Below, piece by piece: positions 1 through 8,804 of a DNA stretch of 64,000 nucleotides; the stretch's first letter is position 1; every line of letters begins with the position of its first letter. The notes under the pieces are model-generated. The model had not been told where the DNA came from and did not search any database. It saw only the letters and a list, made by a program, of their open reading frames with translations. Made by a program: the position numbers and the translations under genes. The DNA comes from Paenibacillus peoriae (GTDB lineage Bacteria > Bacillota > Bacilli > Paenibacillales > Paenibacillaceae), in contig NZ_CP092831.1 of assembly GCF_022531965.1 (NCBI RefSeq), forward strand, positions 4,844,501 through 4,908,500, given 5' to 3'.

Positions 1-163
1 GTAAAAGCTTGTTCTGAAGCTGCTGCGATGATACCGATGGAGCCGGCTTGATCGACGCCGCATACACATTGCTGCCCCACTCCACAGCCTGCGGCAGCAA
101 CACAGCCAGCGCTGCACCCGCAACCAGACATTTTACAAGCCTAACCCCGATTTTTCTGTTCAT
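1..163 (-). CDS. Secreted or surface protein, N-terminal part only
   Basis: A leftward reading frame starts with ATG at 163-161 and stays open to the window edge, giving 54 residues. It has a classic signal peptide: basic start (Asn-Arg-Lys), a hydrophobic core (LVAGAALAVLLP, residues 13-24), and a likely cleavage site after Val-Tyr-Ala near residue 35. A purine-rich ribosome site (AGGGCAGGA) lies about 8 bases upstream of the ATG. The remainder of the gene is outside the window, so the mature function cannot be told. It is divergent from feoA and shares the 284-base intergenic region with it. The signal peptide is seen directly; secretion is inference. Confidence 0.6.
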   Translation of the reverse strand, partial: MNRKIGVRLVKCLVAGAALAVLLPQAVEWGSNVYAASIKPAPSVSSQQLQNKLL

Positions 164-447
164 ACAGAGCGTTCCTGCCCTTCTTAGCATAGTTATAAAC
201 AGCTCTATCTTACCATAAAAACAGTTGCCCCAAACGCTCTAGTTTTGTCGGTTGCAGACGAGTAATGGGACAGTTAAAAAGACAGGTTGCGACACACATA
301 CTCGGCGATATAACAGATGGGAGCAAGGGGCAAACATGTCGTTCGCAGCGAATTTTATCACAGCAATCTAAGTATCCTCATGATATGGTACTGGCATCGG
401 AAGTAAATGATATTGATTCTCATTCTAGATCAGAAAGGCTGAACACC
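164..447. other. Intergenic region upstream of feoA
   Basis: This 284-base spacer separates the leftward secreted protein from rightward feoA. It contains a Fur-type box at 408-422. A reading frame from 265 runs in frame into feoA, but it lacks a ribosome site and the Fur box lies inside it, so I treat it as non-coding leader. I could not fix a convincing -35/-10 pair for feoA. Confidence 0.5.
408..422. promoter_or_regulatory. Fur box upstream of feoA
   Basis: TGATATTGATTCTCA matches the Gram-positive Fur 7-1-7 consensus TGATAATnATTATCA at 12 of 14 positions. The palindrome extends outwards (AATGA ... TCATT). It lies 26 bases before the feoA start, where iron-loaded Fur would block transcription of feoAB. 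Confidence 0.7.
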
Positions 448-693
448 ATGCCAGAATGTATTTCACTTCTTCGTACGCCACTAGGTCAGACTGTGCGTTT
501 GCAATCCCTTGACCCTCTTCATCCCTCATTGCGCCGCCGCTTGACAGACATGGGCATCAACGAAGGTTCCATCATACGCTTAAAAAAAATCAGTTTATTG
601 GGCGGCCCGATCGTCATTGAATGCAACGGCCAACTGGTCGGCCTCCGTCAAAATCAAGTGAAACAACTGGAGGTCGTTCCGACATGGACATGA
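448..693 (+). CDS. feoA: Ferrous iron transport accessory protein FeoA
   Basis: This 81-residue protein has the compact SH3-like FeoA fold signature: a TPLGQTVRLQ start, an RRRLTDMGINEGSIIR segment typical of the family, and a hydrophobic end strand. FeoA is a small cytosolic partner that supports Fe(II) uptake by FeoB. I start it at the ATG at 448, preceded by AGAAAGG about 9 bases upstream, because the longer upstream reading frame covers the Fur box and has no ribosome site. Its stop overlaps the start of feoB by 10 bases, which suggests translational coupling. Fur control is expected from the box at 408-422. Confidence 0.85.
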   Translation: MPECISLLRTPLGQTVRLQSLDPLHPSLRRRLTDMGINEGSIIRLKKISLLGGPIVIECNGQLVGLRQNQVKQLEVVPTWT

Positions 694-2693
694 TCGCTCT
701 ATTTGGCAATCCCAATACAGGAAAAACCTCATTATTCAACAAGCTGACTCGTACGTATGCAGAAGTAGGGAACTGGTCCGGCGTCACCGTGGAAAAGAAA
801 ACAGGGCTCCTGCGTGACAAGTCTGCCGTATTGGTGGATTTGCCAGGTGCCTACTCTTTACTCCCTCTTTCGCTGGATGAAGGTGTCGCAACCCGATATT
901 TGCTGGAAGAGCCGCCTGCGGCCCTGATCAATATCGTGGATGCCTCCCAGCTCCAGCGTAATCTCTATCTGACCGTACAACTACTGGAATATGGCCGTCC
1001 CCTTGTACTTGGCTTAAACATGACTGACGTAGCTGATGCCACGGGTCTTCGCGTAAACAAGGAATTGTTGGCTGAACAATTGAACGTTCCCATCATTCCT
1101 ATGGTGGCGCGCACAGGTAGTGGAAGTAAGCAAATGCTCGCATCTCTTCGAGAAGTAAGACATGCATCCAATACTTTTCAACTGGATTACGGCCCTGCCG
1201 TCGAAGCGGCTATTCATGATATTTGCAACTTACTGCCGGATGCATCTGTACCGCAACTCCGGTGGGCCGCACTGCAATGTCTGGAAAACAATCCTGTCGT
1301 CATGGAATGGATGACAGATGAGGTGCAGCGTGAACAAGTAACTGCGCGTATTCGCCATTGCGAAGAAGACCTGCTCAGTGAAGGCTGTGCCATCACGCCT
1401 GCTCAGCATATTCGTTCTGTACGAACAGCATGGATTGCTGATCTGTGTACCAAGGCACTCGACACCTCCAAGCTCAAGCCGCACAGCCTAACGGATAGGC
1501 TAGATGCACTATTAACTCACCGGTATCTGGGGATTCCGATCTTTTTGCTGCTGATGTACGCTACCTTCAAGTTCACCTTCGATTGGGCGGGTACGATCCT
1601 TTCAGATATGCTGGATGGATTTTTTTCAGGTGCACTCAGCAGTTGGATTTCTGAATTACTCGTTCACTTGAACGCGTCTGCCTTTACGCAAAGTCTAGTC
1701 GTGGACGGCATCGTGGCTGGAGTCGGGGGTGTGCTTGTTTTTCTGCCTCAAATTGCTATTTTATTTCTGATTATCTCGGTGATCGAAGACTCCGGGTATA
1801 TGGCACGGGTCACGATACTCATGGATCGTCTGATGCAAGCCGTGGGCTTGAACGGGAAAAGCTTCATTCCCTTCATCATCGGATTTGGCTGCAATGTCCC
1901 TGCGATTATGGCAGCACGCACCATTGAACAGCCCAGAGAGCGTCTCATTACCACGTTGCTGGTGCCCTTTATGTCGTGTTCGGCCCGCCTGCCGGTATAT
2001 GCGTTGTTTGCGGGTGTGTTTTTCCCAACACATGCGGCAAGCATCATCATGCTGATGTATGTGTTAGGAATCGTCGTTTCACTTATACTTGCCAAAATTT
2101 TTTCCAAAGTATCCATTTTGTCGGGTGAGCCCTCCCTCTTCATCGTGGAACTTCCTCCCTATCGAGTGCCGCAGGCTCTTACACTATTCCGCAGCACATG
2201 GGAGAAGGTTAAAGGCTTCGTCCGTAAAGCCGGAACCATTATTCTTGCAGGTTCCGTTGGCATCTGGCTCTTGTCCAATTTCGGTCCGCAGGGCTTCGGG
2301 GTAGAAATGGATGACAGCCTGCTTGCCACCGTTGGAGGTTGGTTCGCTCCATTACTAGCCCCTCTCGGTTTTGGCACCTGGCAAGCAGGGGCTTCCCTGC
2401 TCACAGGCTTTATGGCCAAGGAAGTTGTCGTATCAACGATGAATATTATTTACCACGTTCCTGATATGCAGGGACTTGAACTACAAGTCAGACATGCCTT
2501 TACACCGCTTGCCTCTCTTAGCTTTATGGTGTTCATTCTGTTGTATGTTCCGTGTCTGGCTACGGTAGCGGTCATTCGTAAAGAAACCCTTTCGTGGCGT
2601 TGGACCGCATTTTCTGTGATCTATCCTTTGGCCGTTGCATATATCATTGCCGTCTTGATCTATCAATGCGGCAGATTATTAGGTTGGGGTTAA
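684..2693 (+). CDS. feoB: Ferrous iron transporter FeoB
   Basis: This 669-residue membrane GTPase imports Fe(II). The N-terminal G domain shows G1 (GNPNTGKTS, residues 8-16), G3 (DLPG, 52-55) and G4 (NMTD, 112-115), followed by a helical spacer and, from about residue 290, the polytopic channel domain with two Gate-type segments (for example SCSARLPVY). The start at 684 follows GGAGG by 10 bases and lies inside the end of feoA; an upstream in-frame ATG at 621 sits deep within feoA and has no ribosome site. It is shorter than the roughly 770-residue E. coli protein, as is common in Firmicutes. It forms one operon with feoA and the small protein at 2731. Confidence 0.95.
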   Translation: MDMIALFGNPNTGKTSLFNKLTRTYAEVGNWSGVTVEKKTGLLRDKSAVLVDLPGAYSLLPLSLDEGVATRYLLEEPPAALINIVDASQLQRNLYLTVQLLEYGRPLVLGLNMTDVADATGLRVNKELLAEQLNVPIIPMVARTGSGSKQMLASLREVRHASNTFQLDYGPAVEAAIHDICNLLPDASVPQLRWAALQCLENNPVVMEWMTDEVQREQVTARIRHCEEDLLSEGCAITPAQHIRSVRTAWIADLCTKALDTSKLKPHSLTDRLDALLTHRYLGIPIFLLLMYATFKFTFDWAGTILSDMLDGFFSGALSSWISELLVHLNASAFTQSLVVDGIVAGVGGVLVFLPQIAILFLIISVIEDSGYMARVTILMDRLMQAVGLNGKSFIPFIIGFGCNVPAIMAARTIEQPRERLITTLLVPFMSCSARLPVYALFAGVFFPTHAASIIMLMYVLGIVVSLILAKIFSKVSILSGEPSLFIVELPPYRVPQALTLFRSTWEKVKGFVRKAGTIILAGSVGIWLLSNFGPQGFGVEMDDSLLATVGGWFAPLLAPLGFGTWQAGASLLTGFMAKEVVVSTMNIIYHVPDMQGLELQVRHAFTPLASLSFMVFILLYVPCLATVAVIRKETLSWRWTAFSVIYPLAVAYIIAVLIYQCGRLLGWG

Positions 2694-2730
2694 AGTCAGG
2701 CCCTATAGTAAATAAAAGGAAGTGAATTCC

Positions 2731-2907
2731 ATGATCAATATCATCATTTTATTGGCGATCCTCGGTTATAGTGCGTGGGTGCTGGTACGATTTTTGCGAA
2801 AAAGCCGTCAAGGCGCCTGTGCGGGGTGTTCGTCGAGCAAGTCATGTCCGGGTTGTGCAGCCAGCTCTATGCATGAAGATTATGCGAAAATCAAGAAAAG
2901 TATTTAA
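2731..2907 (+). CDS. FeoB-associated Cys-rich membrane protein
   Basis: This 58-residue protein has one N-terminal membrane segment (INIIILLAILGYSAWVLVRFL) followed by a basic stretch and a cysteine cluster with CxxC and CxxC spacing (CAGC, then CPGC). Small proteins of this kind often follow feoB in Firmicutes and are annotated as FeoB-associated Cys-rich proteins. A role in handling or sensing Fe(II) beside FeoB is plausible but unproven. I chose ATG 2731 because AAAGGAAGTG lies just upstream; the GTG at 2722 would sit inside that ribosome site. It is the last gene of the feo operon, followed by a terminator. Confidence 0.8.
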   Translation: MINIIILLAILGYSAWVLVRFLRKSRQGACAGCSSSKSCPGCAASSMHEDYAKIKKSI

Positions 2908-2929
2908 TTCCAACTCATCATCACATGAA

Positions 2930-2966
2930 AAGCGGCTTCGGGGGTTTCTTACACCCGAAGCCGCTT
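2930..2966. terminator. Shared terminator between feo operon and xylB
   Basis: A perfect 13-bp stem (AAGCGGCTTCGGG against its complement) with an 11-base loop lies between the convergent feo operon and xylB. T-rich tracts are short on both sides, so it probably acts in both directions with moderate efficiency. Confidence 0.7.
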
Positions 2967-2993
2967 CTTATTTACGCTTAAAGCTCACCGTAT

Positions 2994-4517
2994 TCAGCGA
3001 TACACTGCCAAATGCTCATTTAGCTCTCGCGTGTGCAAGTAAACTTCACGATACAGCTCGTATAGACCTTCATACTGTGCCACACGGTCCGGGTTCGGCG
3101 AATATCTCGCTGCTTCATGCAGAAATGCTTCAGCACACGCTTGCAGAGATTCAAACCAGCCACTACCATAAGCAGCCAGCATGGCCGCCCCCAAGGCAGG
3201 TCCCTGCTCGCTTTCCAGCTTGATGATATCCGCGTTAAAAATATCTGCCTGCATTTGCAGCCATGCCTCATTACGCGCACCGCCGCCGATGGAAATCACT
3301 TCATTCACCGTTTTGCCCGTCCCTCTAAGAATATCTATAGATTCCTTGAGCGAAAACGTTATTCCTTCCAGTACCGCTCGTGTAAAATGCGCAAGCTTAT
3401 GTCCCGCATCCATCCCGATAAAGCTGCCTCGAATGGTTGCATCCGGATGAGGTGTACGTTCGCCAACGATATAAGGCGTGAACAGCAGCCCTTGGCTGCC
3501 CGGCTCAATAGAATTCACATCTGCCAATAGTGCATCAAAAGAATGCTCTGGTGCAAAGGTATCCTTAAACCAAGTCAAGCTGTATCCGGCCGCGAGCGTA
3601 ACCCCCATAATATAATAAGCATCCTGCTCACTATGATTAAAAAAATGCGCCCGCCCCTGCACATCAATATCCTTGCGTTCCTCATAAGAAAGTACAACCC
3701 CTGAGGTGCCGATGCTGCATAGGGTGCGGCCTTCACTCAAAATGCCGGCACCAATCGCGCCACATGCGTTGTCCGCACCACCTGCAAAGACCTTCGTTTC
3801 AGGCGAAAGCCCGATCTGCTTCGCAATCTCCGGCAAGAGCGTACCCGTCTGATCAAAGGATTCCACCAGCGGCGGGAACAGCGACAACGGTAGATCAAAC
3901 GCGGCAGCGATCTCTTCGCTCCACTGCTTGTTCGCAATATCCAGCAGCAGCGTGCCCGCCGCATCCGAATACTCCGTCGCCAGCTCTCCTGTCAGACAGT
4001 AGCGCACATAATCCTTGGGTAGCATAAAATGTGCCGCACGGGCCAGCACGTCTGGCTCATGCTCCTGCACCCACAGCAGCTTGGGCAGCGTGAAGCCTTC
4101 CAGCGCGCGATTACGTGCGATATTCAGCAGGTCCGACCCGAGCTGTTCTTCAATACGACGGCATTGTGCTGTCGTACGCGTGTCATTCCACAGAATAGCC
4201 GGACGAAGCACTTGGCCTTCCTTGTCAGTCAGCACAAGCCCGTGCATCTGTCCCGAAAAGCTAATACCGTCTACGGCATCTGTGCCGCCGATTCCGGCCT
4301 TCTCCACAAGCTGTTTCAGTGATGCTAACGTGCCACTGACCCAGTCCTCAGGATGCTGTTCGCTATATCCTGCCTTCGGCTGATGGAGCGGGTAAGACTG
4401 AGATGTTTCATAAGCCACCTGACCCTTGAGGTTAACCAGCACCGTTTTGACCGCGCTGGTACCCAAATCTACGCCGATGACATAGCGTTCCTGCTCCTGA
4501 TTTAGCTTCTCCTGCAT
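2994..4517 (-). CDS. xylB: Xylulokinase
   Basis: Xylulokinase phosphorylates D-xylulose to xylulose 5-phosphate, feeding the pentose phosphate pathway. The 507-residue sequence has the FGGY-family phosphate-binding start (GVDLGTSAVK, residues 15-24), the substrate-contacting SGQMHG segment, and a late GGGARN motif of the ATP-binding fold. Length is typical. The start at 4517 follows a strong AAGGAGG. It lies 58 bases downstream of xylA in the same direction with no terminator between, so xylAB is one transcript, controlled by the cre site and XylR region upstream of xylA. Confidence 0.95.
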   Translation of the reverse strand: MQEKLNQEQERYVIGVDLGTSAVKTVLVNLKGQVAYETSQSYPLHQPKAGYSEQHPEDWVSGTLASLKQLVEKAGIGGTDAVDGISFSGQMHGLVLTDKEGQVLRPAILWNDTRTTAQCRRIEEQLGSDLLNIARNRALEGFTLPKLLWVQEHEPDVLARAAHFMLPKDYVRYCLTGELATEYSDAAGTLLLDIANKQWSEEIAAAFDLPLSLFPPLVESFDQTGTLLPEIAKQIGLSPETKVFAGGADNACGAIGAGILSEGRTLCSIGTSGVVLSYEERKDIDVQGRAHFFNHSEQDAYYIMGVTLAAGYSLTWFKDTFAPEHSFDALLADVNSIEPGSQGLLFTPYIVGERTPHPDATIRGSFIGMDAGHKLAHFTRAVLEGITFSLKESIDILRGTGKTVNEVISIGGGARNEAWLQMQADIFNADIIKLESEQGPALGAAMLAAYGSGWFESLQACAEAFLHEAARYSPNPDRVAQYEGLYELYREVYLHTRELNEHLAVYR

Positions 4518-4575
4518 TGGAGTACCTCCTTCCCTGTTATCGTGCAGCTTTTATTACATATATAGAATTCTGGTA

Positions 4576-5892
4576 TTAGTCAGCCAAAATGTATTGATTT
4601 AATCTTGCTTTCAGATATTCCTGGCGACCGGATACGTTTTTACGTGGTGTTTCGTTCGCCAGAGCATATTCAGCCAGAGAAGCAAGCGTTGCTTTTCCGG
4701 ATACGATGTCTGCTCCAATACCTTCTTTAAAGCTGCTGTAGCGCTTCTCAATAAAGTCCTCAAACACACGATCCTCGATCAGTTTGGCAGCTACCTTCAA
4801 CCCCTTCGCATACGTATCCATACCTGCGATGTGCGCGAGGAACAAGTCTTCTGGCTCAAACGATGCTCTGCGTACCTTGGCATCAAAGTTGATACCACCA
4901 CGGCCCAAGCCTTCATTTTGCAGCACTTCATACATCGTCAGGGTCGCATCATACAGATCAACTGGGAATTCGTCCGTATCCCAGCCCAGCAGCAAATCTC
5001 CCTGATTTGCATCCAGTGATCCCAGCATGCCGTTAATCCGTGCTACACGCACTTCATGATCAAAAGTATGACCCGCCAAAGTGGCATGATTAGCTTCCAG
5101 ATTAAGCTTGAAATGTTGATCCAGATCATATTTTTGCAGGAAAGCAATCGTCGTCGCTGCATCAAAATCATACTGATGCTTCGTTGGCTCCTTCGGTTTT
5201 GGCTCAATCAGGAACTGAGCGTCAAAGCCAATTTCACGCGCATAGTCTACGGCCATATGGAACATACGTCCCAAATTGTCCTGCTCCAGCTTCAAATCCG
5301 TGTTCAGCAGTGTTTCGTAGCCTTCACGGCCTCCCCAGAAAACATAGTTATCTGCGCCCAGACGTTTACCCACTTCTAATCCTTTTTTAATCTGAGCAGC
5401 TGCGTGTGCGTATACATCTGCATTGCAAGTCGAGGCAGCCCCATGCAAATAACGTGGATGGCTAAACATGTTCGCCGTGTTCCACAGCAATTTTTTCCCC
5501 GTAGCTTTCATATGTTCCTCAATCAGATCCACGATGGTATCCAGATTGCTGTAAAATTCCTTCAATGACGCGCCTTCTGGTGCAATATCCACATCGTGGA
5601 AAGCAAAGTAAGGTAAATTTAGCTTATCCAGCAGCTCAAAGGCAGCTTCCACACGAGCCTTCGCCAGATCCAGCCCAGTAAACTTGGACCATGGACGTTC
5701 CGCTGTTTCTACACCAAAAGGATCGGAGCCGCCTGCAACCAGTGTATGCCAATAGGCCATACTAAAACGCAAATGCTCCTCCATCGTTTTTCCCGCTACA
5801 ATTTCCTGTGGATTATAAAATTTGAACGCAAAAGGATTGTCGGATTGCTTGCCCTCAAAGTTAATTTTAGATACCTGTTCGAAATAAGCCAT
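4576..5892 (-). CDS. xylA: Xylose isomerase
   Basis: Xylose isomerase converts D-xylose to D-xylulose in the cytosol using two divalent metals. The 438-residue length is that of class II enzymes. Visible active-site parts include the catalytic FHDVD (His99, Asp102), the metal-ligand segment [13 protein letters not shown], the [12 protein letters not shown] block and a C-terminal GWDTDEFP. The start at 5892 is preceded by AAAGGAGG. It is first in xylAB; its promoter (TAGACA, 17 bp, TAGAAT) and a perfect cre lie directly upstream, so glucose repression through CcpA and xylose induction through XylR are expected. Confidence 0.97.
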   Translation of the reverse strand: MAYFEQVSKINFEGKQSDNPFAFKFYNPQEIVAGKTMEEHLRFSMAYWHTLVAGGSDPFGVETAERPWSKFTGLDLAKARVEAAFELLDKLNLPYFAFHDVDIAPEGASLKEFYSNLDTIVDLIEEHMKATGKKLLWNTANMFSHPRYLHGAASTCNADVYAHAAAQIKKGLEVGKRLGADNYVFWGGREGYETLLNTDLKLEQDNLGRMFHMAVDYAREIGFDAQFLIEPKPKEPTKHQYDFDAATTIAFLQKYDLDQHFKLNLEANHATLAGHTFDHEVRVARINGMLGSLDANQGDLLLGWDTDEFPVDLYDATLTMYEVLQNEGLGRGGINFDAKVRRASFEPEDLFLAHIAGMDTYAKGLKVAAKLIEDRVFEDFIEKRYSSFKEGIGADIVSGKATLASLAEYALANETPRKNVSGRQEYLKARLNQYILAD

Positions 5893-5909
5893 TATAAGTT
5901 CCTCCTTTA

Positions 5910-5925
5910 TAGTAAACGTTTACAA
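5910..5925 (-). promoter_or_regulatory. CcpA cre site of xylAB
   Basis: Read on the minus strand, TTGTAAACGTTTACTA fits the 16-base cre consensus WTGNAANCGNWNNCWW at every defined position. It lies between the xylA -10 element and its ribosome site, a position where CcpA-HPr(Ser-P) blocks elongation or initiation. Confidence 0.85.
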
Positions 5926-5930
5926 AAACG

Positions 5931-5959
5931 ATTCTAGCACAGCCAAAAGACTTTGTCTA
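5931..5959 (-). promoter_or_regulatory. xylA promoter
   Basis: On the minus strand a -35 TAGACA (5959-5954) and a -10 TAGAAT (5936-5931) are separated by exactly 17 bp, a good sigma-A match. The cre site begins just downstream and the putative XylR operator just upstream. Confidence 0.7.
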
Positions 5960-5960
5960 T

Positions 5961-5992
5961 TGCTTAAACTAAGTTTGTTTTTATGATATAAT
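5961..5992. promoter_or_regulatory. Putative XylR operator overlapping xylR promoter
   Basis: The segment holds an imperfect inverted repeat (CTTA-AAC-TAAG at 5963-5973) and AAACTAAGTTTGTTT, which recalls the AT-rich TTAGTTTGTTTAAAC-type XylR operators of bacilli. A -10 TATAAT for xylR sits at 5987-5992. The operator is assigned by position and partial resemblance only. Confidence 0.45.
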
Positions 5993-6026
5993 ATCAGGAA
6001 TTACACCAACAGGAAGTGAATGAACC

Positions 6027-7199
6027 ATGAATGTCACTGGCGATCAGGCGCTTGTCAAAAAGCTGAATAAATCCATTGTGCTGGAGCGTATTCGCCTTCA
6101 TGCTCCGCTATCCCGGGCACAGTTATCCAGTCAAACTGGATTAAACAAGGCAACCGTTTCCAATCTGGTGGCAGAGCTCATTACCGATGGATTGGTGTAT
6201 GAGACAGGATTAGGAGAATCCAGCGGTGGGCGTAAGCCTTTAATGCTGCTGTTCAATAGCCGTGCAGGCTTTGTACTCGGTATTGAGGTCAGCGTACAGT
6301 ACATCAAGGGCGCTCTGACCGATCTGGCAGGTACCATTGAAACGGAGCTTACCTTTTCTCTAACCCAGCATGATCCCGCCTTTGTTATGGAACAGATTCG
6401 AAAGCTCGTTCAGGAGCTTATGCAGGTCACTCCTCCCTCCCCTCATGGTATTGTCGGCATTGGACTGGGGGTACCGGGTATGGTGGATGAGACCGGAACC
6501 GTGCTGTTCGCACCCAATCTGGGCTGGGAAGGGGTTCCGCTGCGGCAGCAGCTTGAGGCTGAGCTAGGTCTGCCCGTCGTAGTAGATAACGAAGCCAACG
6601 TCGGCGCGCAGGGCGAGTTGTACTATGGTATGAACGGCGATCACCGACAGCTGGTGCGGGATCTGGTCTACATCAGTGCAGGGTCTGGAATCGGGGCCGG
6701 GATTATCATTGACGGCAAACCGTATCAAGGAGCTTGGGGGTACGCCGGAGAGACGGGTCATATGACCATTGATTGGAACGGACGGCTCTGCTCCTGTGGT
6801 AGTCGCGGCTGCTGGGAGCTGTATGCTTCAGAGAAGGCGTATGCATCATCCACATTGAAACTGCCTGCACATAATACAGCGGAATTACTGCCGTTTGCTC
6901 AGCAAGGTGAAGCGAGTACATTAAGCGTCCTTGAAGATATTGGACGATATTTGGGTGTGGGTATTACCAGCATTGTGAACAGCCTTAACCCCGGGATGCT
7001 TATCATTGGCGGTCCACTGGCGGAAGCCAGACCTTGGTTGGAGCAAAGTATGCGTGAAGTGATTGACGAACGTGCCTTGCCCTATCACCGTCGGCAACTA
7101 CAGATTCGTTTCTCCACGCTTGGCAGCCGTTCGACGATGCTAGGTGCCGCCTATGCGGCAACCGCTCCTTTTCTCGGGCGAGTACGTGTGTCCTTATAA
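6027..7199 (+). CDS. xylR: XylR, ROK-family xylose repressor
   Basis: This 390-residue protein joins an N-terminal winged helix-turn-helix (LSRAQLSSQTGLNKATVSNLV, about residues 30-50) to a ROK sugar-kinase-like domain. The ROK zinc motif is present (CSCGSRGCWE), as is the sugar-binding EtGH segment after GAWGYAG. XylR represses the xyl genes and is released by xylose. Length and divergent placement beside xylAB match Bacillus xylR. The start at 6027 is preceded by AGGAAGTG. A terminator follows at 7202-7245. Confidence 0.92.
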   Translation: MNVTGDQALVKKLNKSIVLERIRLHAPLSRAQLSSQTGLNKATVSNLVAELITDGLVYETGLGESSGGRKPLMLLFNSRAGFVLGIEVSVQYIKGALTDLAGTIETELTFSLTQHDPAFVMEQIRKLVQELMQVTPPSPHGIVGIGLGVPGMVDETGTVLFAPNLGWEGVPLRQQLEAELGLPVVVDNEANVGAQGELYYGMNGDHRQLVRDLVYISAGSGIGAGIIIDGKPYQGAWGYAGETGHMTIDWNGRLCSCGSRGCWELYASEKAYASSTLKLPAHNTAELLPFAQQGEASTLSVLEDIGRYLGVGITSIVNSLNPGMLIIGGPLAEARPWLEQSMREVIDERALPYHRRQLQIRFSTLGSRSTMLGAAYAATAPFLGRVRVSL

Positions 7200-7201
7200 G
7201 T

Positions 7202-7245
7202 AAAAAGGCACCCATTGCAGTATGTAGCTGCGATAGGAGCCTTTT
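7202..7245 (+). terminator. xylR terminator
   Basis: AAAAGGC at the left and GCCTTTT at the right frame an imperfect stem with an inner GCAG/CTGC pairing, ending in a short T-run. It follows the xylR stop within a few bases. Confidence 0.65.
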
Positions 7246-7292
7246 CTTAACCATATAACGATCATAGGACCGTCGTCTGCTGTTAGGTTGGA

Positions 7293-7523
7293 TTAAGCGT
7301 TCAACACTTTTTCAAACTTGGTTTTGTTCATACCGGAAATACGTTCTTCCCCGATCAAAGTCAATGGAACGGCACGAATGCCCATATCCCAAACCTCTTG
7401 AGCAAAAGCTTCATTGGTTTCAATGTTGCGTTCTTCGTACTCCACGCCTTTTTCACTCAAGTAGCTTTTTACTTGACGGCAATGCGGGCAGTTTGTAGAT
7501 GTGTATACGATTGCTTTTTCCAT
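7293..7523 (-). CDS. Glutaredoxin-like protein
   Basis: This 76-residue protein is a single thioredoxin-fold domain with a redox-active Cys12-Pro-His-Cys15 near the N terminus and the cis-proline strand (AVPLTL). It most resembles NrdH/YtnI-type small glutaredoxins that take electrons from thioredoxin reductase. I start it at ATG 7523, with GAGGTG about 7 bases upstream; a GTG at 7532 would overlap that ribosome site. trxB lies immediately upstream in the same direction (58 bases), so the pair may form a thiol-redox unit. The actual substrate is not shown by sequence. Confidence 0.85.
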   Translation of the reverse strand: MEKAIVYTSTNCPHCRQVKSYLSEKGVEYEERNIETNEAFAQEVWDMGIRAVPLTLIGEERISGMNKTKFEKVLNA

Positions 7524-7581
7524 GAATATCACCTCATCATTTATTTTGTTACATCATATTTATTCAAACTTGCGTGGATCA

Positions 7582-8523
7582 TTACAGAGCCAGTGCGCTG
7601 TGCTCCAAGCTTTCGATGTACTTCTCGCTGTCCATAGCAGCCATGCAGCCACTTCCTGCTGCGGTAATTGCTTGTCTGTAGCGAGTATCCTGTACGTCAC
7701 CACAAGCGAATACGCCAGGCACGTTTGTTTCGGAAGTCCCCGGATTTACGACGATATAACCGTTCGCATCCGTTGTAATTTGCCCCTCGAGGAAGCCTGT
7801 ATTCGGATGATGACCAATCGCCACGAATACGCCGCTAACCGTAATAACTTCCTCTTCACCTGTTGCATTATTCAGCACTTTCAAGCCAGTGACTCCGTTC
7901 TCGTCCGCAATCACTTCTACAGGAGTACGATTAAGTGCCCATTCAATTTTGTTGTTCGCACGAGCACGATCCTGCATAATTTTGGAGGCGCGCATTTCTT
8001 CACGACGATGCACCAACGTTACTTTAGAGGCAAAACGAGTCAGGAAATTGGCTTCTTCCAATGCAGAGTCTCCGCCGCCGATGACAACAATTTCTTTGCC
8101 ACGGAAAAAGAAGCCGTCGCATGTTGCGCAAGTGCTTACGCCACGTCCGATATTATCCTGTTCACCGAGAATACCCAGGTACTTGGCAGTCGCTCCTGTG
8201 GAAATAATCAGCGTATCGGTAACCAGTTCACCCAAACCCTCTACATCCAAAGTAAATGGACGAGCAGTTGTGTCTACTTTGTTTACCCAGCCTGTGCGGA
8301 ATTCAGCGCCAAAACGCTCCGCTTGCTTACGCATATTATCCATCAAATCGGGTCCCATGATTCCTTCCGGAAAACCTGGGAAATTTTCAACTTCCGTAGT
8401 CGTAGTTAATTGTCCGCCTGGCTGTGGTCCTTCGATCACCAGTGGGCTCATGTTAGCGCGTGCCAGATAAATTGCAGCGGTCAAACCGGCAGGGCCGGTA
8501 CCTATAATAATGGACTTGTACAT
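7582..8523 (-). CDS. trxB: Thioredoxin reductase
   Basis: This 313-residue FAD enzyme transfers electrons from NADPH to thioredoxin. The FAD-binding GTGPAG (residues 8-13), the redox-active Cys132-Ala-Thr-Cys135, the NADPH-binding [10 protein letters not shown] and the C-terminal FACGDVQD flavin motif are all visible. Length and motif order are standard for low-molecular-weight TrxB. The start at 8523 follows AGGAGG. The glutaredoxin-like gene follows directly and may be its electron acceptor; a thioredoxin-like gene lies at 53848. Confidence 0.95.
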   Translation of the reverse strand: MYKSIIIGTGPAGLTAAIYLARANMSPLVIEGPQPGGQLTTTTEVENFPGFPEGIMGPDLMDNMRKQAERFGAEFRTGWVNKVDTTARPFTLDVEGLGELVTDTLIISTGATAKYLGILGEQDNIGRGVSTCATCDGFFFRGKEIVVIGGGDSALEEANFLTRFASKVTLVHRREEMRASKIMQDRARANNKIEWALNRTPVEVIADENGVTGLKVLNNATGEEEVITVSGVFVAIGHHPNTGFLEGQITTDANGYIVVNPGTSETNVPGVFACGDVQDTRYRQAITAAGSGCMAAMDSEKYIESLEHSALAL

Positions 8524-8804
8524 ATCTTGGTTCCTCCTAAAATATCATAAGTATTATATAACGAGTTTTCGGAACCGGGCGCTGGGCAACTGCATATACT
8601 CTAAAAGTAATTCCGCCAGAAGCTTATCCCAAAATGTGGACACCCGGATATTACAAAAACGAATCACTTGTTTTGTAGCTTTTTATGACTTAGACTGATT
8701 CTAAATCCTAATTTCATTATGCGGAAATAGCTGTAAACAGTCAAATGAAGTTTTCATGAAGCGAAGCTTAAAGATAAATCAGGTATGGAGGGATTATCCC
8801 GATT

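Noticed and set aside
265..447. N-terminal extension of feoA
   Set aside because: It contains the Fur box, lacks a ribosome site and has no FeoA similarity; the start at 448 gives the normal family length.
2771..3223. 150-codon rightward frame across the feo terminator
   Set aside because: It overlaps the small Feo protein in another frame, crosses the terminator and runs antisense to xylB.
7501..8409. 302-codon rightward frame opposite trxB
   Set aside because: It is antisense to a clear thioredoxin reductase, has no ribosome site and no family resemblance.
8524..8804. Metal-regulator box upstream of the ZIP gene
   Set aside because: Only a short TTAGA/TCTAA repeat was seen; no match to Zur, Fur or MntR consensus.
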